A DNA stretch of 64,000 nt. Source: Agrostemma githago. Taxonomy: Eukaryota > Streptophyta > Magnoliopsida > Caryophyllales > Caryophyllaceae. The translations under genes and the position numbers were made by a program. The DNA is taken from NCBI GenBank assembly GCA_958450325.1, contig OY288239.1, forward strand, positions 45,927,511 to 45,991,510. Reading direction: 5' to 3'. A model generated the notes under the pieces. It was not told where the DNA came from. It was given only the letters and a program-made list of their open reading frames with translations, and searched no databases. Shown in pieces: positions 25,846 to 35,050 of this stretch; the stretch's first letter is position 1, and each line of letters starts with the position of its first letter.

Positions 25846-26784
25846 TCAGTAATCTTCGGCTTCTAAGGACTCAAATGGATGTCCAGCAAAGCCTTCGGTA
25901 GAAGCTTTACCCAGATCTTCATTATGTCGAAGATCGTCTTCAATCCTAGTGCCCATTTCGGTAAGCACTGCAAAGTTTGAAATGTCGGCATACCTAAGAT
26001 GGACGCGATAGGAGGGTAGAAGGTTGTTGATGAATGCCTCCACTAGTGTCTTCTCGCTGGGCTTGTCTATCAGCTTAACACTCTCAGCCCGCCAACGTTG
26101 AAGGTATTTGGTGAAACCTTCTGTTGGATCTTGGGCCATGACTTCTAAAGTCCGCATGGTAGTCTGAAGTTCAGTATTATCAGAATAGTTTTTAGCGAAC
26201 TCGGTAGCCACATCTTCTTAAGTGGGGAATCTTTTTGTATTAAGCCTATAGAACCAGGCTTTTGGATATTTCCCGAGGGATGTGCCGAACAGATTGATGA
26301 ACATGTCGGCTTTGACCCCCTTGATCGCCATAAACGCCTTGAAAGCTCGGAGGTGTAGTAATGGATCCTCCGTCCCTTCGAATATGGGTAACCCTTCTAG
26401 ATTGAGATCTGTTGGTAGTGTCTCACTAATGGGTGTATAGTCTCGGGAGTTTTCAACTCGAATGTTGTTCTCTTGGGAGGCATGGAACTGTTGTTCGAGC
26501 TCACGCACCGTGCTGATCAGTTTGGTAAATGGCCCAGTATTTACCGACCCGTAATTGAAGTCTTGTTCTTCAACGACAGTTAGACGAGCATCCAAGGCCT
26601 CTTGGTCGGCTCTTATGAACCCTAGTTGGGTTTCAAACATGGCCTGCTTACTAGCCATGGTTTCTAGCAAAGCCTTCAGTTCATTAATGGTATTTTCCAT
26701 CTCCCCATTCCCGGTTGTGGATGCCATCCTCTGCGAGAATACCCACGTAATCAGAAAAGTTGCTTCGGAACTTGAATACACCAA
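25846..26784 (-). pseudogene. gag of unit A2 (capsid region, no zinc knuckle)
   Basis: Minus strand, one frame with a single TAA at 26218-26220. The likely start is the ATG near 26727 (MASTTGNGEMENT). It carries a predicted N-terminal helix, then the Retrotrans_gag capsid core: LPIFEGTEDPLLHLRAFKAF, YPKAWFYRLNT, TTMRTLEVMAQDP and GFTKYLQRWRAESVKL. It ends at ESLEAEDY, before the zinc knuckle and protease present in A1. Just after the stop comes a Ser/Glu-coding tract like the linker of A1 pol (36438-36495), so an internal deletion probably fused gag to that linker. With gag but no pol, A2 resembles the TR-GAG class of non-autonomous elements. Confidence 0.88.
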
Positions 26785-28581
26785 GGCATAGGAAATAGCG
26801 CGGGAGGAGAGACAACTCTGGTTTGACTCGGGTTAGACTCTCCTAAGACAAATATGTAGGGTACGATTCTCGGAGTGATTGTGATTAATTGCCCCGTCGG
26901 AGAATAGCCCCCAAGTGAGACTAAGGACTCTTATAGGACCCAAATGGTGTGACATCTAAGTGACTCAAAAGCGGGGTACGTGAGACAACACGTGTAAGCC
27001 ATGACCCTTAGAGCAACCGTGACTGATCGCTCTGCTGAAGGGTAGCCCCCGAGTGAGATTGAAGGTTTTGCTAAGACTCGAGTGTCGGACGAGTGACCCT
27101 TAGATGTAAGGATCACGAACCTTTCGCTACAGGGCTATGCCTTGTAAAAGGTTGACTCGGCCTCGAGAAAAGGCAGACGGGGTAAGGGAAGAAACTCGCG
27201 ATGTAAGATCGGCAGAGTTTCGACGCTAGAGACCCTTGACTTGACTTGAATAAGGATAGACCTTGCGATTAGGGTAGACCCTTAAGAAAAAGGACTTGAA
27301 TTGGGATGACTCGTCTAACGGATTGAAAGACGGGCAAAATTCCCCTAGGAAAGGTCGTGGGGACCGTCCTGTCGGAGGGAAAGATCGCGTGTGACTTTCT
27401 GGTTTGGACTCGAGTGTTCAGACGAACCTTCCATTTACGAGTGTATGACTCGTGTTGGTCGGTTATGCCTTTAGAAAAAGGCGGACTAGGATGGGGAAGA
27501 AACCCGTGATGTAGGATCGACGGGGTTTCGACGCTAAAGACCTTCGACGTATTACGAAAAGACCCGGCACACGAATTACGGTAGGTCGTATAATAAGGAA
27601 GGTTTTTGAAAAATGATTGAGTTTTGATAATTGAGAGGACAATCCTGAAATTGGCAGTGGGCCAATAGGACCGGGCATTTTGAAATATTAGAATGGTTGC
27701 GAGTAATTTCGCGTTTTGAAAATTGAGGAGGCGATCCCGTCTTTTGAAATTGGCAGAATGCCGACAGGGCCGAGTTTTTCTTTGAAAATTTGGAATTTTG
27801 AAAATTTGAATATCGAAAATAAATTTCCGAAAATTTGAAAATCGAAAATAAGATCCCGAAGATTTGAAAATCGAAAACGGCATCTCGGAGATTTGAAAAT
27901 CGAGAATCGCATCTCGAGGATTTGAAAAAAATTCGAAATGGAATTTTGAAATTTGAAAATCGAAATGGAATTTGAAAATTCGAAAATCGATTGGTGGATC
28001 GGAAATTCGAATTTTGAAATGGACAGCATGCCGGCTAGAAAATAGGCTATTTTGAGTCAAATCGTAAGTCTAAATTTCGGCAGCATTCCGAGTTTTGAAA
28101 ATTGGATATTTTGAAAAGACGGGTCCCGAAACGGACAGCCTTTCGGGTTTTTCAAAATTTTGTATTTTTGGAAAGACGCATTTTTTGAAATGACGGTTTT
28201 TAAAAAATGACACGGAGACCAAGTAGCACGTAGTCAAACAAGCATTATAACGACGCTTATGTATGCTTTACACTAAGTCTCGGTCGGTCAAAGTAGGGTC
28301 TATACCAACAACGATAGCATTCTCACGAAACGGGACGGACTCCCTAGCCGATTTGGGCTTAGGACCTGCCGTAAAACCCCGGTGAGTTCCGCCATCGAAG
28401 TCTTTAGTGCACCCATGTAGGAATGCACCGTGGTATAGTGGGACGTCGGTCACAAGTAACCGGCCCGGGCAAAATTTGGGTTATGCATGAATCATTAAAC
28501 TAATGCGCGCACACTAATATTCGAACGATTTCTCTTCGAGTCTCACCCTAGGAACCCCGATGACATGTGGTACATCAGGTA
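26785..28581. other. 5' leader of A2
   Basis: Long leader homologous to that of A1 (39279-40436). A segment with GAAGAAAC.CG.GATGTA and GTTTCGACGCTA occurs twice (about 27170 and 27490) but once in A1. Bases 27750-28020 are a purine-rich tract of TTTGAAAATCGAAA-like words. The last 400 bp before the primer site are nearly identical to A1, which points to strong conservation or recent exchange. Minus-strand frames here are low-complexity only. Confidence 0.75.
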
Positions 28582-28599
28582 TCCCCAGCGGAGTCGCCA
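28582..28599 (-). promoter_or_regulatory. primer-binding site of unit A2
   Basis: Minus-strand TGGCGACTCCGCTGGGGA beside the middle LTR, identical to the primer site of A1. Its presence proves that the middle LTR was once the 5' LTR of its own unit. Confidence 0.88.
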
Positions 28600-29595
28600 A
28601 ATTGTGGACATGACGTAGGTCCACCCCGACGCGGCCACGCGCGGGTTTGGGTAGGCGAATGAATCTCGTGGTGAGATTGCTCTCGGGTTCGAAATTTAAG
28701 TCAAAATGGAGTCGCCACCGAATTTTGTGGTTATTCGGAACCATACGAGCCCACTCTATGTCGTCATGGACTATACACAAAGTAAGCCCACTTCGATTTC
28801 AGAGTTTTTGGGGCTCGTCCCTTTGCATTGCAATATCGATACCATTTAAACCGGCTTTCGTATATAGAATGACTCTCGTGCGCCAAGGGTTTCGGACATC
28901 CGGAAACCAAAGGTTCTGAGTAAGGGGTGAGGGTACGTGTTGGGAAGCCCACTAACGACACCCAACCCCGCCCGCACATGGCGGCCTCTACTAAGACATC
29001 GTTCGTGTTCGTGTGCGCGCGCTAGTAAAACGATTAAATGATATGCAAACAGCGTTTTCGGGCTAAGCATATGAATAGTACGTGAACTACGTCATTTAAT
29101 GCATCTTTATTATGGTCGAAGTAATTTAGCATGCGAGGTTCATTTATAAAGCGATAAGCAAGTAAATAAATAAAACTCGAAAGTAAATAACGTACAAGTT
29201 ACACGAGCGGAAATACAACCCGGCCAATACAAAAATTGCAAACGATATAGAAATGGAATAATAAATAATAAAAAGTTAGGAACGGACCCGTATACAAACC
29301 AGACCGTGAACCATGTGATTGGACGAACCCCGATTAAATACCCATTGCATTGTGTATTAAACGAAGGACGGAGACATAGGACCTAAGCGTGAAGCTAGCC
29401 CGATCCCATGTCTCGATGCCTTGTCCCAACTTATCACGTCAAAAAATCGATCAAAGTTGTTATAGTGTCGTGATAAGCGTGAGTTTTGAAAAATGGATTC
29501 ACGTGATTGGCTTTACACGTGCCGACTAAGAGTCGTAAAAAAGACGAGGCTTAAATGTTGCATTTAAGCTCTCGGTTTTCTGGGTTACAGGACCC

Positions 29596-29700
29596 ACTCG
29601 ATCGAGTCATGGTCTGACTCGGTCGAGTGTGTCCTCGAAAAAGGTTCTGCCCAGGTTTATGGGCGCTACTCGATCGAGTAGCCTATGTACTCGGTCGAGT
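29596..29700. promoter_or_regulatory. palindrome-pair array, downstream group, middle LTR
   Basis: ACTCG(A/G)TCGAGT at 29596, 29617, 29668 and 29689: partners 21 bp apart, pairs 72 bp apart. The centre is AT in the first of each pair and GT in the second. Confidence 0.65.
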
Positions 29701-30592
29701 GGTCCCTGTACGAGTGTCAACTCGTCTCGTTTTTTGGGTTTAAAATCGACGGTCGGTCAAATTAAATACAAATATCGCACGATTTGAATTTAACTTGACC
29801 TCCGGTACTATAATCGTGTATATATACGATTATAATACCGCCGTCGGGATTTTATGAAAACGTTAGAAATTTTGAATTAGCAACGGAATGCATCCCTCTT
29901 CGTCACGACATCGAAACTAACCCTTTCGGGTTACGTGATATCGGTTTTCGTGTCAACGGGTTCTGTACCAATTATAGAAATGAAATTGAATACGTTCAAC
30001 TACGACCGATTGCGATCACGTCACGCCCTTGAGTACATTGGGGCGGGGCTCCTCGAAAGGGCTCCACCTCCGTCGTTGCTCGTAAAGGGATTAGACGGAC
30101 TTTAGGCAAACATCGTAGTCAAACGGATTTAGAACCGGATTTTGATACTAGTTTATATATACGCGGTATAATAAAGTTAGTAACGAGGATGTAAAGAGTT
30201 AGTATACGAAAAATTAAAATGTTAGTATTATGTTAGAAGTTAGAATTATAATACTAGTATAGATATAATATAAACGATAGAAAAACGTAAACAAAAGATT
30301 AACAAGGATCGAAGTGGGGTTTAGGACACCCTCAACATACATGCTTAGTAGGGACCTCGGAAATGGACTCGCGAATAATGACGGGACGTCGGAGTATCGA
30401 GGATGTATGCAAGTTATGGTGTGTATGTGTATGTGTGTGTGTGTGTATGTCGGTTTTTCGAGGGACAAGGGACTCGGTTTTTGTGTGTGCTTGCTTAGGG
30501 TTGTAGTGTAGAGAGTATGGCTGAAATGTGGGGTAAATGTGGGTTAAAAACCTTAGGAAAAACTTTGTGTCAAATGTGTGGGAGTCGTGGGG

Positions 30593-30600
30593 TATTTATA
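30593..30600 (-). promoter_or_regulatory. TATA box, middle LTR of A
   Basis: TATAAATA on the minus strand, in the same context (CTATAAATACCCCACGAC) as in the outer LTRs. Confidence 0.72.
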
Positions 30601-30624
30601 GAGTTTACCCCACGACCTAGGGTC

Positions 30625-30731
30625 ACTCGATCGAGTGGCCCTAGTGCACTCGGTCGAGTGCCCTAGAAAATGGGCCTGATCCGGTAAATGACGCTCCACT
30701 CGACCGAGTGGGTCAATCCACTCGATCAAGT
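30625..30731. promoter_or_regulatory. palindrome-pair array upstream of the TATA box, middle LTR
   Basis: Copies at 30625 (centre AT), 30648 (GT), 30698 (AC) and 30720 (AT, last half altered). Partners 22-23 bp apart, pairs 73 bp apart, starting 25 bp upstream of the TATA box in element sense. Confidence 0.65.
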
Positions 30732-30988
30732 GGGTCAAGCAAATCGAGACAAAATAGGAAAGAATTGATTTTGTTGTTTTGATTGGTTTTTTGAATTTGG
30801 ATTTGTGCGCCAGCTGAACCTGGCTGGTTTATGAGACGGTTTTGTCTTTGATCGGGTTTTGACCCGGTCGCTAAAAGACGGGATTTATTTTTGGTGTCGG
30901 TTTTGGCCCAAATTAGTCTCATTTTGCTCGGAACGACCCACTGGGCCTGGATTTGAGGTCTGTTTTGTGAGATTTGCACTCCGCTAAA

Positions 30989-32474
30989 AGTTTATGAACG
31001 GTCAAGATGTAAGGGCTACGCCTTCTCATAGGCGTAGGGCTTTCGCATTCTGCATGCTGCACCGCTATGTTTTCGAGGGGATGATGGATGCTGACTCATG
31101 CGTGGGTCAAATTAGGCTGATCGGAGTGGTTGACTAGATGGAGACTGGTCATAGCCCTGCTTGGCTAGCCACTGGAGAAATCATCATGGGTCTGGATGCT
31201 AGGCGACTTGACCCAACCCGGCAATTGACGGGGAGCACTCTTATTCTGCAGGTATATGTCTCGCGATTTTCAATTTTTGTTTCGTGCGATTTCTTGAGGT
31301 CCGTAAGTCACTCGATCGAGTGGACCTGTCACTCGATCGAGTGATGTCTGCAAAGTGCTTCTGCCCGTCTGTGGAGGGTTTACTCGATCGAGTGAGATGC
31401 TTTACTCGATCGAGTGGCGCACTTAACGAGATGTTGTTCGCCTTTAGAGAGCCCTACTCGATCGAGTCAGACGGTGTACTCGATCGAGTGGACTGTAGCG
31501 GACCATTCCGTTACTTATGAATTTTGCATATTCTTTTCACAGGTTTGGTTGTCGGAACGCCTGTCAATCATAGAGCCTCCTCCGAGCGTTCCCAACTACC
31601 GTAGCAGCCAAATCAGTTCAAGAGGGCGTCGGATAAGCTCAAATCACCATATAAATCGAGCTTACTGGGATGAGGAGTTGGTGTTCCATGGTGGCCCCTT
31701 AATCAGGTGGACCGTCGCTTGGTGGTTCCTTTCTAAACTGACGGGGCTGGCCAAGAGGGATCAAGCCCGCTACCTGGTGATCCTGTCCCTCGACTGGACA
31801 GTTCACATTTACCCGGACCGCATTCTGAGGCAGTTCGGTTCGTCTCAGCGCATTCCTGAGACTGAAGCCATTATTAGCGTCTCGCACCAACTGACAGACG
31901 CTATGTGCGACACTTGGTTGCAGATATGGTTCACTCGTCCTACATGGACTATTCCCAACCCTTGCCAATCCGCTTGGGTTTCTCGGGCTTACGAGAAATG
32001 GACTTCCGAGGAGTCCGAGGAAGCTCGTAAAGCTCTGAAGGTCGATGAGGCCTTCGAACTGGTCCGTCGGGAGACTGCAAAGGAAAATAGGGGATTCTTC
32101 GACGAGGGAGAGACCCCTGCTACCTTAGTCCGATTAGAATCGGGTCTTAAGTCACATACTAAGACTCGAGCTAAGGATGCCGGTGCTAGTGGCACGCGGG
32201 GGCGGCTAAGCCCCCAGACTGATTTGGAATGGCGACTTGGGCCAAGGCTGGCGGCCCGGGACCGATTAGGTCCGCGTGACCGGCTCCCTGAGCCCGTGAG
32301 GGCCCGACTCGGACCTATCGAGGTGGATGAGGACTCGAGTTCCAAGAAACGAGTCTGGGCTAAAGAGGTTCCTGTGGTGATTCGGGAACGCTCTCCTCCG
32401 CGTCGTCGTCAGTGGACGGCCAAGGAGGCCAAGGACAAGGGGAAGGGCAGGATGCCTTCATACCGAGTCCTTAG
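30989..32474 (+). pseudogene. antisense PMD ORF (aORF) of unit A1
   Basis: Plus strand, opposite to gag-pol and convergent with it. Exon 1 (5'-truncated at the LTR junction, ending at 31251) codes RAFAFCMLHRYVF, then one in-frame TAG at 31135-31137, then AWLATGEIIMGLDARRLD and STLILQ: the layout of a plant mobile domain. A phase-0 intron with GT...AG ends spans 31252-31542. Exon 2 codes VWLSERLSIIEPP, WDEELVFHGGPLIRW, KVDEAFELVRRE and GFFDEGETPATLVRLE, then three RLGP motifs (WRLGPRLA, RDRLGPRD, RARLGP) and a basic tail with KDKGKGRM. C carries the same C-terminus at 63508-64000. Antisense ORFs between pol and the 3' LTR are known in several Tat lineages; the protein's role is unknown. Confidence 0.8.
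31310..31489. promoter_or_regulatory. palindrome-pair array inside the aORF intron
   Basis: Six perfect ACTCGATCGAGT copies at 31310, 31331, 31382, 31404, 31456 and 31478: three pairs, partners 21-22 bp apart, pairs 72-74 bp apart. The spacers also resemble the LTR array (CTTCTGCCC followed by TGG.GG). This is the best-preserved array in the window. Confidence 0.7.
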
Positions 32475-32911
32475 TTTTTTATTATTTAAATATTATTATT
32501 ATTTATTTTGGGAGTGTCATGTGTTTTTTTTTTGGTAATTTTTGAATTCCTGCATTTTGTTATTTTCCCGAGTTTATCGTTTTTTTTTTGTGATAATTAA
32601 TAAAAGGAGTTTTATTATTAAACCGTTCCTGCCTTTTCTTGATTGCACTGGTTGTGCCCTTTTGAGGGGCTGCCTACGTATCCGCGATTAGCAGAATCAA
32701 ACCAAACGTAGTTCAAGCTCAGTAAATTTGCAATCTCGAATTACACCAAGACTAGTGGTTCAAGATGTTTCGTGACAGTAGAATAATTAATTCTAGCTTA
32801 TTGACTTGCTTTTTTTTTGAAAAAAGATTTTGATAAATTTTGCTAATGACATTGAGAAATGGCTAAGGGTAGTAACGGTTCAACTGGTCCAGGTTGGTTG
32901 GGTTGACGAAC
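32475..32911. other. intergenic stretch between aORF and integrase of A1
   Basis: Convergent 3' ends meet here. T-rich, with AATTAATAAAAGG (about 32596) as a possible polyadenylation signal for the aORF. It holds the conserved hairpin (separate entry). Confidence 0.6.
32674..32711. other. conserved hairpin motif, copy in A1
   Basis: Outer stem CTACGT (32674-32679) with ACGTAG (32706-32711). Inner stem TCCGC with GCAGA (one mismatch), then AATCAAACCA. Preceded by GGTTGTGCCCTTTTGAGGGG and CTGC. Copies occur in A2, B and C at the corresponding place. Confidence 0.8.
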
Positions 32912-35044
32912 TCATTCCCGTCCAGGTCCGTTAGCATTACTGCTCCCCCTGATAGGATCTTCTTCACCAGATATGGCCCAGCCCAGTTGGGTTTGAATTT
33001 TCCCCCTTGGGTCAACTGGTAGTAAAGCTCGAACAGACTTAAGGACTAGATCCCCTTCTTTAATGTTTCTGTGCCTTACCCGCTTGTTGAAGGCCCGTTG
33101 GATCCGTTTCTGGTAGATTTGGATGTTGTTGAGAGCGCGGGACCGTCGTTCGTCTAGTAGAACCAACGAATCGTACCGTGCTCGAACCCAGTCAGCTTCG
33201 GGTACTCGACTTTCTAACATAATTCTGAGGGACGGTACCTCTAGTTCAACTGGTTGGACTGCCTCCATCCCATAGGTTAGGTAATATGGTGTCGCTCCGG
33301 TTGCGGTGCGAATTGATGTCCGGTACCCCCATAGGGCAAAAGGTATTTTGTCGGGCCAGTCCCGATAATTATCAGCCATCTTTTTGAGTATGGTGACAAT
33401 CGTTTTATTAGCCGCCTCTACTGCTCCATTCGTTTGGGGACGGTAGGGCGAGGACGTGTGCCTTTGAATTTTATATTTAGCCAGTAGGGCTGCGGTCTCA
33501 TCTTGGAAATGAGTCCCATGATCACTGATAAATTCATGTGGGATTCCATACCGACATATTATCTTGTTTTGGATAAATTTGGCGACATGCTTAGCATTGA
33601 GGATGCGATATGATCCAGCTTCGACCCATTTGGTGAAGTAGTCGATAGCTACTAAAATGAAACAGTGTCCGCCAGTACCGGAGGGATTCACTTTCCTGAT
33701 TATGTCGATACCCCATGTCGAGAACGGCCAAGGCGACGTCATGGTATAAAGCAGAGATGACGGCATATGTTGCACATTGCCGAAGATTTGACATTTATGA
33801 CAATGTTTGACATACAACTGGCAGTCGGCCTCCATGGGATTCCAGTAATACCCGAGCCTCATGATTTTTCGGACCAACATGTGAGCATTCATATGTGGGC
33901 CATTTTCACCATCATGTACTTCGGCCATTACTTTCTCGGCCTTATATTTATCAACACAAAGGAGAAGAGCCCCCTGTGCCGTCTTTTTGTACAATTGTCC
34001 CTCATCGGTACGGATGAACTGGGCGGCTAGCCTTCGCAAGGCTTTTTTGGCTCGACCCTCAGTCCCGGGAGGATATTCTCCGTTGGTCAGGTATGTTAAC
34101 ACAGCCTGGTACCAAGGTTCGGGATCAGTGATCTCGATGTCTTCAATGTCATGAACGTATGCCGGCTCGGACCGTCTTTCGACGCAAATTGGCATACTGG
34201 TCACGTGGTCGGGAATATTCAGTAAAGATGCCAATTTTGAGAGTGCATCTGCAAACTGATTTTCTTCCCGAGGCAAGTATATGTACTCTACCTTCTGGAA
34301 TTGTTTCTCAAGATCCCTTACTCGTGCCTTGTAGGCCACGAGATTAGCATTTCGAGTCTTCCATTTTTGGAGTGCTTGGTTAATGACCAAGGATGAGTCG
34401 CCATGTACCCGGAGATTCGTGATCCCCAGGTTGGCGGCGGCTTGTAGCCCGTAAATGCACGCTTCGTACTCTGCTGCATTATTAGTAACATCAAAGTCCA
34501 GTTTGATGGAGACGGGGGTATGCTCCCCTCTTGGTGAAATTAGAAGGATCCCGACTCCGAACCCTCGAAAATTAGATGCTCCATCGAAGTATAAATCCCA
34601 TGTTTCGGCATCGGTATGGAAAATATCTTCGTCTGGGAAGGACCAGGTGTCGGTGTGTCCTTCTTCGACTACCGGGCTGTCAGCGAGGAATTCAGATACT
34701 ATTCGCCCCTTAATAGCCTTTAGCGGTACAAATTTTAGGTCGAACTCTGCCAGCATTAGAGTACATCTTGAAATCCGGCCATTGAGAATAGGCTTTTCGA
34801 AGAGGTATTTGATTGGATCCATCTTTGATAGAACGTGGACCTCGTAGCTGAGCATATAGTGTCGGAGTTTCTTAGTGGCCCAGACTAGAGCCAAACACGT
34901 CTTTTCGAGCATGGTATATTTGCACTCATACTCTAAAAACTTCTTGCTGATGTAATAAATGGCTCGTTCTTCGGAGTCAACTGTCTGAGCCAGCATAGCC
35001 CCCATGGCTGTCTCGGTCGTTGTTAGGTATAACGACAGAGGCAA
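32912..35044 (-). CDS. A1 pol, second part: RNase H, archaeal-type RNase H, integrase
   Basis: 710 codons in the same frame as the RT ORF upstream, separated only by a stop at 35051-35053. Residues 1-130 are the gypsy RNase H; where most families have a TDAS motif it reads TTTETA, so this first RNase H looks catalytically altered. Residues about 150-290 are the archaeal-type RNase H typical of the Tat lineage with all four acids in view: DLYFDGAS, NNAAEYEA, VHGDSSLV and NQFADALS. Integrase follows: zinc-binding HMNAH and CHKCQ (about 385-420), then D in WGIDIIRK, D in ISDHGTHF and E in NGAVEAANK. A one-base shift near 33005 scrambles the last ~35 residues, which C keeps. Confidence 0.93.
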   Translation of the reverse strand: MPLSLYLTTTETAMGAMLAQTVDSEERAIYYISKKFLEYECKYTMLEKTCLALVWATKKLRHYMLSYEVHVLSKMDPIKYLFEKPILNGRISRCTLMLAEFDLKFVPLKAIKGRIVSEFLADSPVVEEGHTDTWSFPDEDIFHTDAETWDLYFDGASNFRGFGVGILLISPRGEHTPVSIKLDFDVTNNAAEYEACIYGLQAAANLGITNLRVHGDSSLVINQALQKWKTRNANLVAYKARVRDLEKQFQKVEYIYLPREENQFADALSKLASLLNIPDHVTSMPICVERRSEPAYVHDIEDIEITDPEPWYQAVLTYLTNGEYPPGTEGRAKKALRRLAAQFIRTDEGQLYKKTAQGALLLCVDKYKAEKVMAEVHDGENGPHMNAHMLVRKIMRLGYYWNPMEADCQLYVKHCHKCQIFGNVQHMPSSLLYTMTSPWPFSTWGIDIIRKVNPSGTGGHCFILVAIDYFTKWVEAGSYRILNAKHVAKFIQNKIICRYGIPHEFISDHGTHFQDETAALLAKYKIQRHTSSPYRPQTNGAVEAANKTIVTILKKMADNYRDWPDKIPFALWGYRTSIRTATGATPYYLTYGMEAVQPVELEVPSLRIMLESRVPEADWVRARYDSLVLLDERRSRALNNIQIYQKRIQRAFNKRVRHRNIKEGDLVLKSVRALLPVDPRGKIQTQLGWAISGEEDPIRGSSNANGPGRE

Positions 35045-35050
35045 ACCGGG

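Larger units (their letters stand above)
28603..30988 (-). repeat. middle LTR of A, truncated in U3
   Basis: Starts TGTGGACATGACG and follows the outer LTRs with clear divergence. It stops at GCACTCCGCTAAA (about 30988), some 170 bp short of the expected GGTGTCTACA end. The next base belongs to the antisense ORF of A1. Palindrome arrays and TATA box are kept. Confidence 0.9.

Noticed and set aside
27269..28060. 263-codon minus-strand frame in the A2 leader
   Set aside because: Low-complexity Phe/Lys-rich translation of a TTTGAAAAT-type tract, not matched by a frame in A1 or C.
30418..30448. GT-rich run as a possible functional Z-DNA element
   Set aside because: Short, imperfect, and absent from the other LTR copies.
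28603..30988. Middle LTR of A as a separate solo LTR inserted later
   Set aside because: It has a primer site and leader on its inner side, no target-site copies, and a truncated outer end.
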